From contig JABXIW010000085.1 in the NCBI GenBank assembly GCA_013372875.1, positions 1 through 6,665 on the forward strand: DNA of 6,665 bases, written 5' to 3'. Positions 1 through 5,883 of the stretch are shown piece by piece. The DNA comes from Gammaproteobacteria bacterium. GTDB taxonomy: Bacteria; Pseudomonadota; Gammaproteobacteria; Enterobacterales; Kangiellaceae. Every line of letters begins with the position of its first letter. Within the stretch, counting starts at the first letter, position 1. Position numbers and translations under genes: made by a program. The notes below the pieces were generated by a model. The model was not told the DNA's origin. It did not search any database and saw only the letters and a program-made list of their open reading frames with translations.

Positions 1-609
1 AAGCAACTAAAACGCGCTGGTATCGAATACGACAAAGTGTACGTGCATACCGCAAGCCACGCGAGTTACTACCCTGGCGCTGAAGTGGTGTCATTCAAAA
101 TGTTGTTCGATCCAAAATCGGGCAAGATTTTCGGCGCTCAAGCAGTTGGTAAAGACGGTATCGATAAACGCATCGACGTTATGGCCGTGGCTCAACGCGC
201 AGGTATGACGGTAGAACAACTTCAACACTTAGAATTGACTTACGCGCCACCTTACGGCAGTGCGAAAGATGTGATCAACCAAGCGGCATTTGTGGCAAAT
301 AACATCATCAAAGGTGACGCAACGGCGATTCATTACGATGAAATCGACAACCTGACTGAAGATCAAATTCTCCTCGACGTCCGTAACCCGGGTGAATTGG
401 AATCTGTTGGTTATCTTGAAGGGGCAATCAACATTCCGGTTGATCAGCTGCGCCATCGTATGGGTGAGCTACCAAAAGACAAAGAGATTGTGATTTACTG
501 TCAAGTAGGCTTGCGCGGTAACGTGGCATACCGTCAACTCGTCAACAATGGTTACAAAGCTCGTAACTTGATTGGTGGTTACCGTACTTACAAGTTTGCA
601 AAAGCGTAA
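1..609 (+). CDS. CoA-disulfide/persulfide reductase with C-terminal rhodanese domain (5' end outside window)
   Basis: The reading frame is open from base 1, so this is the C-terminal 202 residues of a longer protein; the FAD and NAD(P)H domains and the redox cysteine lie to the left. The first ~100 visible residues are the dimerisation domain of the pyridine nucleotide-disulfide reductase family (YYPGAE, the FGAQAVG-type strand, and the LELTYAPPYGSAKD ending typical of CoA-disulfide reductases). The last ~85 residues are a rhodanese domain, with LLDVRN near its start and a C-x4-R active loop, CQVGLR, whose Cys codon is at 499-501. Fusions of this kind reduce CoA disulfide, CoA persulfide or polysulfide with NAD(P)H in the cytoplasm (family knowledge, e.g. 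the Shewanella NADH-dependent persulfide reductase). The exact substrate here is inferred. The stop is TAA. The GTG at 37 is internal, not a start. It converges on the molybdopterin oxidoreductase and shares a terminator with it. Confidence 0.9.
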   Translation, partial: KQLKRAGIEYDKVYVHTASHASYYPGAEVVSFKMLFDPKSGKIFGAQAVGKDGIDKRIDVMAVAQRAGMTVEQLQHLELTYAPPYGSAKDVINQAAFVANNIIKGDATAIHYDEIDNLTEDQILLDVRNPGELESVGYLEGAINIPVDQLRHRMGELPKDKEIVIYCQVGLRGNVAYRQLVNNGYKARNLIGGYRTYKFAKA

Positions 610-650
610 TGTAATCTTCGCAAACATTGCATCGGTTTGATTTGAGAAAT

Positions 651-683
651 AAAAACGGCTGATAGATATATCAGCCGTTTTTT
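651..683. terminator. Bidirectional rho-independent terminator
   Basis: A perfect 14-bp inverted repeat (651-664 with 669-682) surrounds a 4-base GATA loop. The GC core is CGGCTGA/TCAGCCG. There is an A run on the left arm and a T run on the right arm, so the hairpin ends in a U tract on either strand. It lies between the stops of two convergent genes (609 and 717) and should terminate both. Confidence 0.93.
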
Positions 684-716
684 CTTATCCCGAATATTGT
701 AGCGCTAGTTTGGTAA

Positions 717-3041
717 CTATTCCGTTTCCACCAAAGCGATTTTATCGGATGTCGATTTTTCCAATTTGATCGCAATAAACTTGGAGGTTGGCGTAAACGT
801 TCTATCCCCATAACTGTCCAAAGGAACCAATGGGTTCGTTTCTGGATAGTAAGCCGCCGCCTGACCTGCTGGCACATCATAGGCAACAAGCGTAAATCCG
901 CTTACGCGACGCTCTACGCCATCTTCCCATAATGACACCATGTCCACTTTGTCGCCCGGTTCAAAACCGAGTTTACGAATATCCGCTTCATTGATAAACA
1001 GCACTTCGCGCATACCAAATACTCCACGATAACGGTCATTCAAGCCGTAAAGTGTCGTATTGTATTGGTCGTGTGAGCGCATGGTTTGCAAGATCAAATC
1101 TGGCTTTTGGCCTTTTTCGAGTATCGCTTCGCTGATCAACTGCTTCGGCAACTCGCTAGAGCTGAACTGCGCTTTGCCGCTTGGTGTGTTCCATCGACGC
1201 TCAGCAGCTGGGTTTACCAAGTGGAATCCACCCGGGTGTTTAAGCTTATGGTTAAAGTCGGTAAAGCCCGGAATCGTGTCGGCAATCAAATCGCGAATAC
1301 GGTCGTAATCTTCAATCGCCCACAACCAATCAATTGGTTTTGCTCCAAGTGTAGCATTGGCAATACCGGCAATAATCGCTGGTTCTGAACGCAAATGCTC
1401 CGAACGCGGTTTTAGCTGACCAAATGAGATATGTACCATGCTGAAAGTATCTTCAACCGTCACACCTTGTGGGCCCGTCGCTTGCTGATCAATCTCAGTA
1501 CGGCCTAAGCATGGAAGAATAAGCGCATCTTTACCTGTGACAAGGTGAGAACGATTTAACTTCGTCGAAATGTGTACGGTTAAATTACAGTTTCGCATCG
1601 CGTTGTGCGTACGTTCTGTGTCTGGCGTTGCTTGTGCAAAGTTACCGCCCAAACCGATAAATACTTTCGCTTGCCCTTCTTCCATCGCTTTAATGGCTTG
1701 CACAGTGTTGTGGCCTTCACCACGCGGGACGGCAAAGTTAAATCGACTTTCAATGCGATCCAACAACAGATCTGAAGGTTTTTCATCAATGCCCATCGTA
1801 CGGTCGCCCTGAACGTTACTGTGACCTCGCACTGGTGAAAGACCCGCGCCCGGCTTACCAACGTTACCTCGTAACATTTGCACGTTTGCGACTTCTTTAA
1901 TGGTTGGCACAGAGTGACGATGCTGAGTCAACCCCATCGCCCAACACATGATCACACGTTCTGCACGTCGATACATGCTCGCCACCATCTCGATTTCACT
2001 TAAATCAAGACCCGATTGTTCAGCGATGTGTTCCCAAGAGGTTGCGTCCACTTCAGCCAAATACTCATCAATACCTATCGTGTGTTGCTTGATGAACTCA
2101 CGGTCAAATACCGCTTTGCCACCGTTTTGCAATGCCTCGCGTTCCCATTGCAACAAGAATTTCGCGATGCCACGAAACACTGCCATGTCTCCACCTAAAG
2201 CAGGACGCAGGTACGCCGTGTTGGTAGGTTCTGAGCCGTTACTCAACATCTCAATCGGCATTTGTGGGTTTTGGAAACGCTCTAATCCGCGCTCTTTCAG
2301 CGGGTTTAGACAGATAACCTGTGCACCACGTTTTACCGCTTCGCGCAGAGGTTCAAGCATTCGTGGGTGATTCGTGCCCGGGTTTTGACCAATCACAAAA
2401 ATCGCATCAGCTTCTTCAAAATCATCAAAGATCACTGTGCCTTTACCAACACCAATGGTGTCTTTCATCCCGATAGCACTGGCTTCGTGGCACATGTTGG
2501 AACAATCTGGGAAGTTGTTGGTACCGAATGCGCGCACAAATAGCTGATACAAAAACGCCGCTTCGTTGCTTGCACGACCAGAGGTATAAAACTCCGCTTG
2601 GTGTGGTGAATCCAATTGGTTGAGATGTTTAGCCACAAGAGAAAAAGCCTCATCCCAAGAGACAGGCACATAGTGGTCGTACTCGGCATCGTATCGCATT
2701 GGGTGCGTGATACGGCCTTGGTATTCCAACCAGTAATCGGTTTGCGTTGAGAGAGAAGAAACGCTGTGATTGGCAAAAAACTCAGGATCAACCAGACGAT
2801 TGGTCGCTTCCCAGTTTACTGCTTTCGCGCCATTCTCACAGAAATTGACTTTACCACTATCTGGCGACTCACCCCATGCACATCCAGGGCAGTCGAAACC
2901 GCCATTTTGGTTGGTTTTGAGCATAGTGCGAATGTTTTTAACTGCATTTTCACTGCCCCACCAACTTCTGGTTACGGCTTTCAGTGCACCCCAACCACCA
3001 GCTGGACCTTTGTATGTTTTTATTTGTTCTTTTTGGCTCAC
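717..3041 (-). CDS. FdhF/YdeP-family molybdopterin oxidoreductase (formate dehydrogenase alpha-like)
   Basis: A complete 774-residue protein of the YdeP-type molybdopterin oxidoreductase clade, whose substrate is not established (E. coli YdeP is linked to acid resistance). Residues ~50-75 hold a modified Fe-S motif, with C51-P-G-C54 and C68. The bis-MGD domain spans roughly 110-550. C184-H185 in DCSNMCHEAS aligns by eye with the Sec140-His141 pair of E. coli FdhF, and R405 in PVRGHSNVQG with Arg333. Residues ~645-765 form the C-terminal MGD-binding barrel. There is no twin-Arg signal or membrane segment, so it is probably cytoplasmic. The start is GTG (3041-3039), chosen because GAGGAG lies 7 bases upstream and the YKGPAGGWGALKAV N-terminus is family-like; the stop is TAG. 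No Fe-S, cytochrome or diaphorase subunit gene is adjacent. It is divergent from the LysR gene and fdhD, and FdhD is its likely cofactor-sulfuration partner (inferred). A formate dehydrogenase role is possible but unproven. Confidence 0.93.
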   Translation of the reverse strand: MSQKEQIKTYKGPAGGWGALKAVTRSWWGSENAVKNIRTMLKTNQNGGFDCPGCAWGESPDSGKVNFCENGAKAVNWEATNRLVDPEFFANHSVSSLSTQTDYWLEYQGRITHPMRYDAEYDHYVPVSWDEAFSLVAKHLNQLDSPHQAEFYTSGRASNEAAFLYQLFVRAFGTNNFPDCSNMCHEASAIGMKDTIGVGKGTVIFDDFEEADAIFVIGQNPGTNHPRMLEPLREAVKRGAQVICLNPLKERGLERFQNPQMPIEMLSNGSEPTNTAYLRPALGGDMAVFRGIAKFLLQWEREALQNGGKAVFDREFIKQHTIGIDEYLAEVDATSWEHIAEQSGLDLSEIEMVASMYRRAERVIMCWAMGLTQHRHSVPTIKEVANVQMLRGNVGKPGAGLSPVRGHSNVQGDRTMGIDEKPSDLLLDRIESRFNFAVPRGEGHNTVQAIKAMEEGQAKVFIGLGGNFAQATPDTERTHNAMRNCNLTVHISTKLNRSHLVTGKDALILPCLGRTEIDQQATGPQGVTVEDTFSMVHISFGQLKPRSEHLRSEPAIIAGIANATLGAKPIDWLWAIEDYDRIRDLIADTIPGFTDFNHKLKHPGGFHLVNPAAERRWNTPSGKAQFSSSELPKQLISEAILEKGQKPDLILQTMRSHDQYNTTLYGLNDRYRGVFGMREVLFINEADIRKLGFEPGDKVDMVSLWEDGVERRVSGFTLVAYDVPAGQAAAYYPETNPLVPLDSYGDRTFTPTSKFIAIKLEKSTSDKIALVETE

Positions 3042-3048
3042 GACTTTA

Positions 3049-3054
3049 CTCCTC
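3049..3054 (-). promoter_or_regulatory. Shine-Dalgarno site fixing the GTG start of the oxidoreductase
   Basis: On the minus strand the sequence reads GAGGAG, then 7 bases, then GTG. This near-perfect anti-16S match at ideal spacing supports the GTG at 3041-3039 as the true start. Confidence 0.85.
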
Positions 3055-3281
3055 GCAGATGTATCAGCAAGCAGGGTGCCCGTGAAAACAAGCGCGTTAT
3101 TTATTGAGATAATGCGGAAGTATTGAAGGGCTTAGGTTTCTAATCCATGTATTTTTTAATCCAAATAAGTAGCCACTCAACATGCTCTCGCTTGTCCGAG
3201 CGTTTACTTATCTAGATTCTTGATATCGGATACCCGCCTACTGTTTCTAAGACTGTTAGATTCAATTTGCATTGTTGCGTC

Positions 3282-3295
3282 TTGATCTAAATCAA
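3282..3295. promoter_or_regulatory. FNR box, perfect consensus (oxidoreductase-proximal)
   Basis: TTGATCTAAATCAA matches the FNR consensus TTGAT-N4-ATCAA at all ten defined positions. Its centre is at 3288.5, about 247 bases upstream of the oxidoreductase start. If it acts as a class II site for that gene, the transcript would start near 3247 and carry a leader of about 200 nt. That gene and direction are inferred; the site match is seen directly. Confidence 0.75.
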
Positions 3296-3442
3296 AGATT
3301 AAGTCGATATTCAATATGCGTCCAATTGATAATCCTGACCGAGTGATAAACAAAATCTATGACGAATTTTTCCACTGACGGTCATCACATTTTTAATCAA
3401 TACAATTTATGAGGTTAATCGTTTTCCTATTCGATTCCACCT

Positions 3443-3459
3443 AGTTCGCTTAACGAACT
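3443..3459. promoter_or_regulatory. 17-base palindrome, operator-like
   Basis: AGTTCG-CTTAA-CGAACT has perfect 6-base arms around a 5-base spacer. No T tract follows, so it is not a terminator. It resembles a dimeric regulator site, but I do not recognise the regulator. Confidence 0.35.
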
Positions 3460-3482
3460 CAATAAAATCGGCACTCTTGATA

Positions 3483-3509
3483 ATAGATAATATCTATCAC
3501 ACTATAGAT
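3483..3509. promoter_or_regulatory. LysR-type operator (T-N11-A palindrome plus extra half-site)
   Basis: ATAGAT-AAT-ATCTAT (3483-3497) is a perfect interrupted palindrome containing the T-N11-A core of LysR-family boxes (T3484 to A3496). The half-site ATAGAT recurs at 3504-3509, exactly 21 bases on, which places it on the same DNA face. A strong palindrome plus a weaker neighbour is the usual recognition/activation site layout for LysR-type regulators. The protein encoded at 3709 is the natural candidate to bind it, controlling itself and fdhD, the divergent oxidoreductase, or both (inferred). Confidence 0.55.
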
Positions 3510-3546
3510 ACTTTAAATTTGACCCTAATTAATATCAGGAATAGCC

Positions 3547-3560
3547 TTGATTCAGATCAA
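3547..3560. promoter_or_regulatory. FNR box, perfect consensus (LysR/fdhD-proximal)
   Basis: TTGATTCAGATCAA also matches TTGAT-N4-ATCAA at all ten defined positions. Its centre, 3553.5, lies about 155 bases upstream of the LysR start. Class II activation on the plus strand would start transcription near 3595, but the -10 region there (GACTTG) is poor. The site could instead repress, or act toward the other gene. Confidence 0.75.
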
Positions 3561-3621
3561 TTTTGAGTGTGGTTTTATTCTTGACTTGGTTTTGGTTTTC
3601 CATTCCCCAGTTAAAACGCTC

Positions 3622-3675
3622 CAGCGCTTAAAAAGTACGGTAGTGCTGTGCCCTTTTTAGGGAGTTCCCCCGTAC
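3622..3675 (+). promoter_or_regulatory. Candidate H-type pseudoknot in the LysR leader
   Basis: Helix 1 pairs CAGCGCT (3622-3628) with AGTGCTG (3642-3648), 7 bp with one G-U. The loop of helix 1 contains GTACGG (3635-3640), which is exactly complementary to CCGTAC (3670-3675), giving 6 bp. Only one base separates the helices, which would allow stacking. A small CCCT/AGGG hairpin (3651-3662) sits in the long connecting loop. The structure ends 33 bases before the LysR start codon. I do not recognise it as a known riboswitch class; the fold was built by eye and may be chance. Confidence 0.3.
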
Positions 3676-3708
3676 ATGTGACTCACAACGCAAGGTTAAC
3701 AAGCCATT

Positions 3709-4593
3709 ATGGATATCAAACAACTTAAATATCTCATCGCACTTGAACAGACCAAACACTTTGGTCAAGCCGCCGCATTGTGCCACATTACGCAGCCTAC
3801 CTTGTCCATGAGAATCCGAAGCTTAGAGGAAGAACTCGATCTCGAATTAATCCAAAGAAGTCAACGATTTGAAGGATTCACTGAAGCCGGAGAACGCATT
3901 TTAGCTTGGGCAAAAACCGTCTTAGCAGCTCATGATGGATTGCAAGCCGAAGCCGCCAACTGCCGTGGTCAGTTGGTAGGCTCTCTTCGGCTTGGAATGG
4001 TGCCACTTGCCAGCCAAAACCCTATGCAATTGCTCAAACCATTAGCTCAACAGTTCCCTGAGTTACGCTTTCAAATACTCTCCATGACGACCGAACAGAT
4101 CATAGACCAACTCAATCGCAATCAACTGGATTTGGGGATGTGTTATGTCGATCAAGTCAACACCGCTTACTTCGATGTTATCGAGCTAGATTCAACCAAA
4201 CTTGGCGTTTTATTCGATGAGCGTCATTTTGATTTTGCCGAATCTGAAGTGTTATGGGAGTCACTCAATAACATTCCGCTAGGGCTGCTTTCGAAGGGCA
4301 TGCACTATCGCCACTCAATTGATCTTAGCTTTGTGAGTAAAGGGCTGGTTCCGCAAACCGTCATTGAAAGTAACTCCACCTTTCACTTGATCCAAGCAGT
4401 AACCAGTGGCCTTTGCTGCGCCATTATGCCGCTGAATTGTGGATTGGAAGAGTTGAACGATACGCTTCGCATTATCCCTATCGAAGAAGCCGCCGTTCAC
4501 GCCCCACTAGGTTTGTTAAAGCGAAAACAAGAACCCTTCTCCGCGCTAACCGATCAGTGCTTCGCAGAAGCAAAAAACATATTCAATCGATAA
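3709..4593 (+). CDS. LysR-family transcriptional regulator
   Basis: This 294-residue protein has the usual LysR-family length. The N-terminal winged helix-turn-helix lies at residues ~3-62; the recognition region around QAAALCHITQPTLSMRIRSLE and the FTEAGERIL stretch are classic. A linker helix covers ~63-90, and the effector-binding domain of periplasmic-binding-protein fold runs from ~91 to 290. The effector is unknown. Seven cysteines are present, including a C236-C237 pair, but I see no OxyR-like signature. The ATG start places the conserved LysR N-terminus at residue 1, although the ribosome site is weak (AAGG at 3692-3695, about 13 bases away). It lies 53 bases before fdhD on the same strand and is probably co-transcribed with it. 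Being divergent from the oxidoreductase, it fits the common pattern of a LysR gene facing its target. Regulation of this module is inferred. Confidence 0.93.
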   Translation: MDIKQLKYLIALEQTKHFGQAAALCHITQPTLSMRIRSLEEELDLELIQRSQRFEGFTEAGERILAWAKTVLAAHDGLQAEAANCRGQLVGSLRLGMVPLASQNPMQLLKPLAQQFPELRFQILSMTTEQIIDQLNRNQLDLGMCYVDQVNTAYFDVIELDSTKLGVLFDERHFDFAESEVLWESLNNIPLGLLSKGMHYRHSIDLSFVSKGLVPQTVIESNSTFHLIQAVTSGLCCAIMPLNCGLEELNDTLRIIPIEEAAVHAPLGLLKRKQEPFSALTDQCFAEAKNIFNR

Positions 4594-4646
4594 CAAGAAT
4601 CCACACGTCAACTTTTGGCATACACAACGGCTTATGAGGTGATTTC

Positions 4647-5477
4647 ATGAGATGTACTACTCAATCTTATTTTGAACTGTCCGATTTCAATCAAGCACCA
4701 CCTCAACCAAGTGCGTTCAATTACCGAGAATTGATTGATGGCCGCCCAGTGCAACAAATGTCGCTGGCGAGTGAATCCGCCTTAGCTATCAGCTATAACG
4801 GCATTAGCCAAGCGGTCATGATGGTGACGCCAGGCCATCTGGAAGACTTCGTGAAAGGATTTAGCCTAAGCACAGGCATCGTCCACGATTTCAAAGAGAT
4901 TAAAGACATTGAAATTGGTGGCGATCACGAATCTCACTATGCGGAAGTGGAAATCAGCAACCGCGCTTTCTGGGCGTTAAAAACACAGCGCCGAAATCTT
5001 GCCGGCACAACCGGATGCGGCATTTGTGGTGTAGAGGCTCTGGAACAAGCTTTGCCTGATTTGGCACCGCTAACACCGTCTCTTCCTCCGCGCTCCGATG
5101 TATTTGAAGGGCTGCGAGACAAAGTCGCACTGCATCAAGAAGCCGCACGTGAATCTGGTGCGTTACACGCCGCTTTATTTGCAGATTTACAAGGCAACAT
5201 CAAGTTGTGCAGAGAGGACATCGGCCGTCACAACGCGCTAGATAAGTTGATTGGCGCATTGGCCAACAATCACATCGAACCTCAAAGTGGCTTCGCTATC
5301 ATGACAAGCCGTTGCAGCTTGGAGTTGATCCACAAAGCCGTTCGCGCGCGTATCCCCACTCTGGTTTGCTTATCTGCACCTACAGCGTTAACCGTCGAAT
5401 GGGCGAGAAGAAACCATTTGAACCTAATTCACTTGCCAAAACACGGCTCGCCGCGTCTGTACAGCCCTGCGCCTTAA
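4647..5477 (+). CDS. fdhD: FdhD, sulfurtransferase for formate dehydrogenase molybdenum cofactor
   Basis: A 276-residue FdhD/NarQ-family protein of typical length. FdhD takes sulfur from the cysteine desulfurase IscS and passes it to the bis-MGD cofactor of formate-dehydrogenase-type enzymes, which need the sulfido ligand for activity (family knowledge). The diagnostic GTTGCGICGVEAL stretch contains the C124-x2-C127 pair equivalent to the sulfur-relay cysteines of E. coli FdhD. Further family segments are LCREDIGRHNALDKL (187-201) and the MTSRCSLELIHKA region (219-231). It is cytoplasmic and has no signal peptide. The ATG start is supported by GAGG at 4636-4639 with 7-base spacing; the stop is TAA. 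It follows the LysR gene by 53 bases and is followed by a hairpin terminator. The divergent FdhF/YdeP enzyme is the likely client, although FdhD may also serve other formate dehydrogenases elsewhere in the genome. Confidence 0.96.
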   Translation: MRCTTQSYFELSDFNQAPPQPSAFNYRELIDGRPVQQMSLASESALAISYNGISQAVMMVTPGHLEDFVKGFSLSTGIVHDFKEIKDIEIGGDHESHYAEVEISNRAFWALKTQRRNLAGTTGCGICGVEALEQALPDLAPLTPSLPPRSDVFEGLRDKVALHQEAARESGALHAALFADLQGNIKLCREDIGRHNALDKLIGALANNHIEPQSGFAIMTSRCSLELIHKAVRARIPTLVCLSAPTALTVEWARRNHLNLIHLPKHGSPRLYSPAP

Positions 5478-5509
5478 CACGTCAACCTAGCCGAATTCCT
5501 AATATTTCT

Positions 5510-5537
5510 AACAGAGACCTCCGGGTCTCTGTTGTTT
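5510..5537 (+). terminator. Terminator hairpin after fdhD
   Basis: AACAGAGACC (5510-5519) pairs perfectly with GGTCTCTGTT (5524-5533) around a TCCG loop, giving a 10-bp stem followed by GTTT. It lies 33 bases past the fdhD stop. The T tract is short and interrupted, so termination may be incomplete. Confidence 0.78.
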
Positions 5538-5700
5538 GCTTCTCGTTCCAAACTGATACTTGGCGACAAGACACTATTCTCTCCAACCAAACGTGCTCAC
5601 CCCTTGTCAGCACTAAGCTTACGCATATTAATCCGCTTGCATTTGAACGCTTTCCAATCTGATAAGAACCCAGTCAAAAACCCATCAATTAGTAAGGATT
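5538..5700. other. Spacer between the fdhD terminator and the uhpT control region
   Basis: I see no gene, repeat or clear regulatory motif here. An open frame crossing from inside fdhD to about 5662 is a shadow of fdhD with no family resemblance. Confidence 0.5.
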
Positions 5701-5703
5701 TTG

Positions 5704-5719
5704 TGTGACTCTTTTCACG
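5704..5719. promoter_or_regulatory. CRP site upstream of uhpT
   Basis: TGTGA-CTCTTT-TCACG matches the CRP consensus TGTGA-N6-TCACA at nine of ten defined positions. Its centre is 5711.5, which is 103.5 bases upstream of the transcription start predicted from the -10 hexamer. E. coli uhpT has its CRP site at -103.5 (established knowledge), so position and sequence agree. Catabolite control of uhpT is therefore likely. Confidence 0.7.
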
Positions 5720-5731
5720 CTTTTCCGCCTT

Positions 5732-5771
5732 CCTAGGCATTTCTAGGAATTTTTCCTAGCCGATCTAGGCA
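5732..5771. promoter_or_regulatory. CTAG-repeat operator, candidate UhpA-binding region of uhpT
   Basis: Four CTAG cores start at 5733, 5743, 5756 and 5765 within 37 bases, in the contexts CCTAGGCA, TTCTAGGAA, TTCCTAGCC and ATCTAGGCA. Relative to the predicted start near 5815 the block covers about -83 to -44. In E. coli the response regulator UhpA binds uhpT at roughly -80 to -32. That the repeats are UhpA half-sites is inferred from position; no uhpA gene lies in the window. Confidence 0.5.
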
Positions 5772-5802
5772 ACCATCTCATGTGCCTCACAAAACCACTC
5801 TC

Positions 5803-5808
5803 TAGAAT
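5803..5808 (+). promoter_or_regulatory. -10 element of the uhpT promoter
   Basis: TAGAAT differs from TATAAT by one base and predicts a start near 5815 with a leader of about 69 nt. At 17-base spacing the -35 position (5780-5785, ATGTGC) is very poor, as expected for a promoter that needs an activator. The alternative -10, CATAAC at 5836-5841, is weaker. Confidence 0.55.
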
Positions 5809-5883
5809 TCCGCTCAGTCAAAGGTAACAAGAGCGCATAACGGTCTCCGTTGTGTTTCTAAAACAATTACAAGAGAGTTCATC

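Larger units (their letters stand above)
3042..3708. other. 667-nt divergent intergenic regulatory region
   Basis: No convincing coding sequence is present on either strand; the longest short ORF I checked has 22 codons and no properly spaced ribosome binding site. The region is AT-rich and unusually long for a divergent bacterial pair. It contains two perfect FNR boxes, an ATAGAT-based LysR-type operator, a 17-base palindrome (3443-3459) and, just before the LysR gene, a candidate structured leader; each is listed separately. I saw no strong sigma-70 promoter. On the minus strand TCTAAC (3260-3255) would place the left FNR box at about -40.5 but lacks the key -11 A. On the plus strand TTGATA (3477-3482) precedes the TATAGA at 3503-3508 with an over-long 20-base spacer. 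Transcription may therefore depend on activators. Confidence 0.7.

Noticed and set aside
1060..2370. Several plus-strand ORFs of 80-140 codons opposite the oxidoreductase gene
   Set aside because: They are antisense shadows of a well-recognised 774-residue protein; their translations have no domain-like features.
3147..3215. 22-codon ORF (ATG at 3147) in the divergent intergenic region
   Set aside because: There is no ribosome site at usable spacing (AAGGG is about 17 bases away), no family resemblance, and it lies in AT-rich regulatory DNA.
3677..3687. TGTGACTCACA as a CRP site before the LysR gene
   Set aside because: The half-sites TGTGA and TCACA are separated by one base instead of six, so CRP could not bind in its usual way.
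3590..3708. Molybdenum-cofactor (Moco) riboswitch upstream of the LysR gene
   Set aside because: The context made this attractive, but the segments I recall from the Moco RNA consensus do not line up; only a generic pseudoknot can be supported.
5312..5662. 116-codon plus-strand ORF overlapping the end of fdhD
   Set aside because: It starts inside fdhD in another frame and then crosses the terminator hairpin; its translation looks random.
5839..5851. AACGG-TCT-CCGTT hairpin in the uhpT leader as an attenuator
   Set aside because: It is only a 5-bp stem with a 3-base loop and no T tract, too weak to support a regulatory claim.
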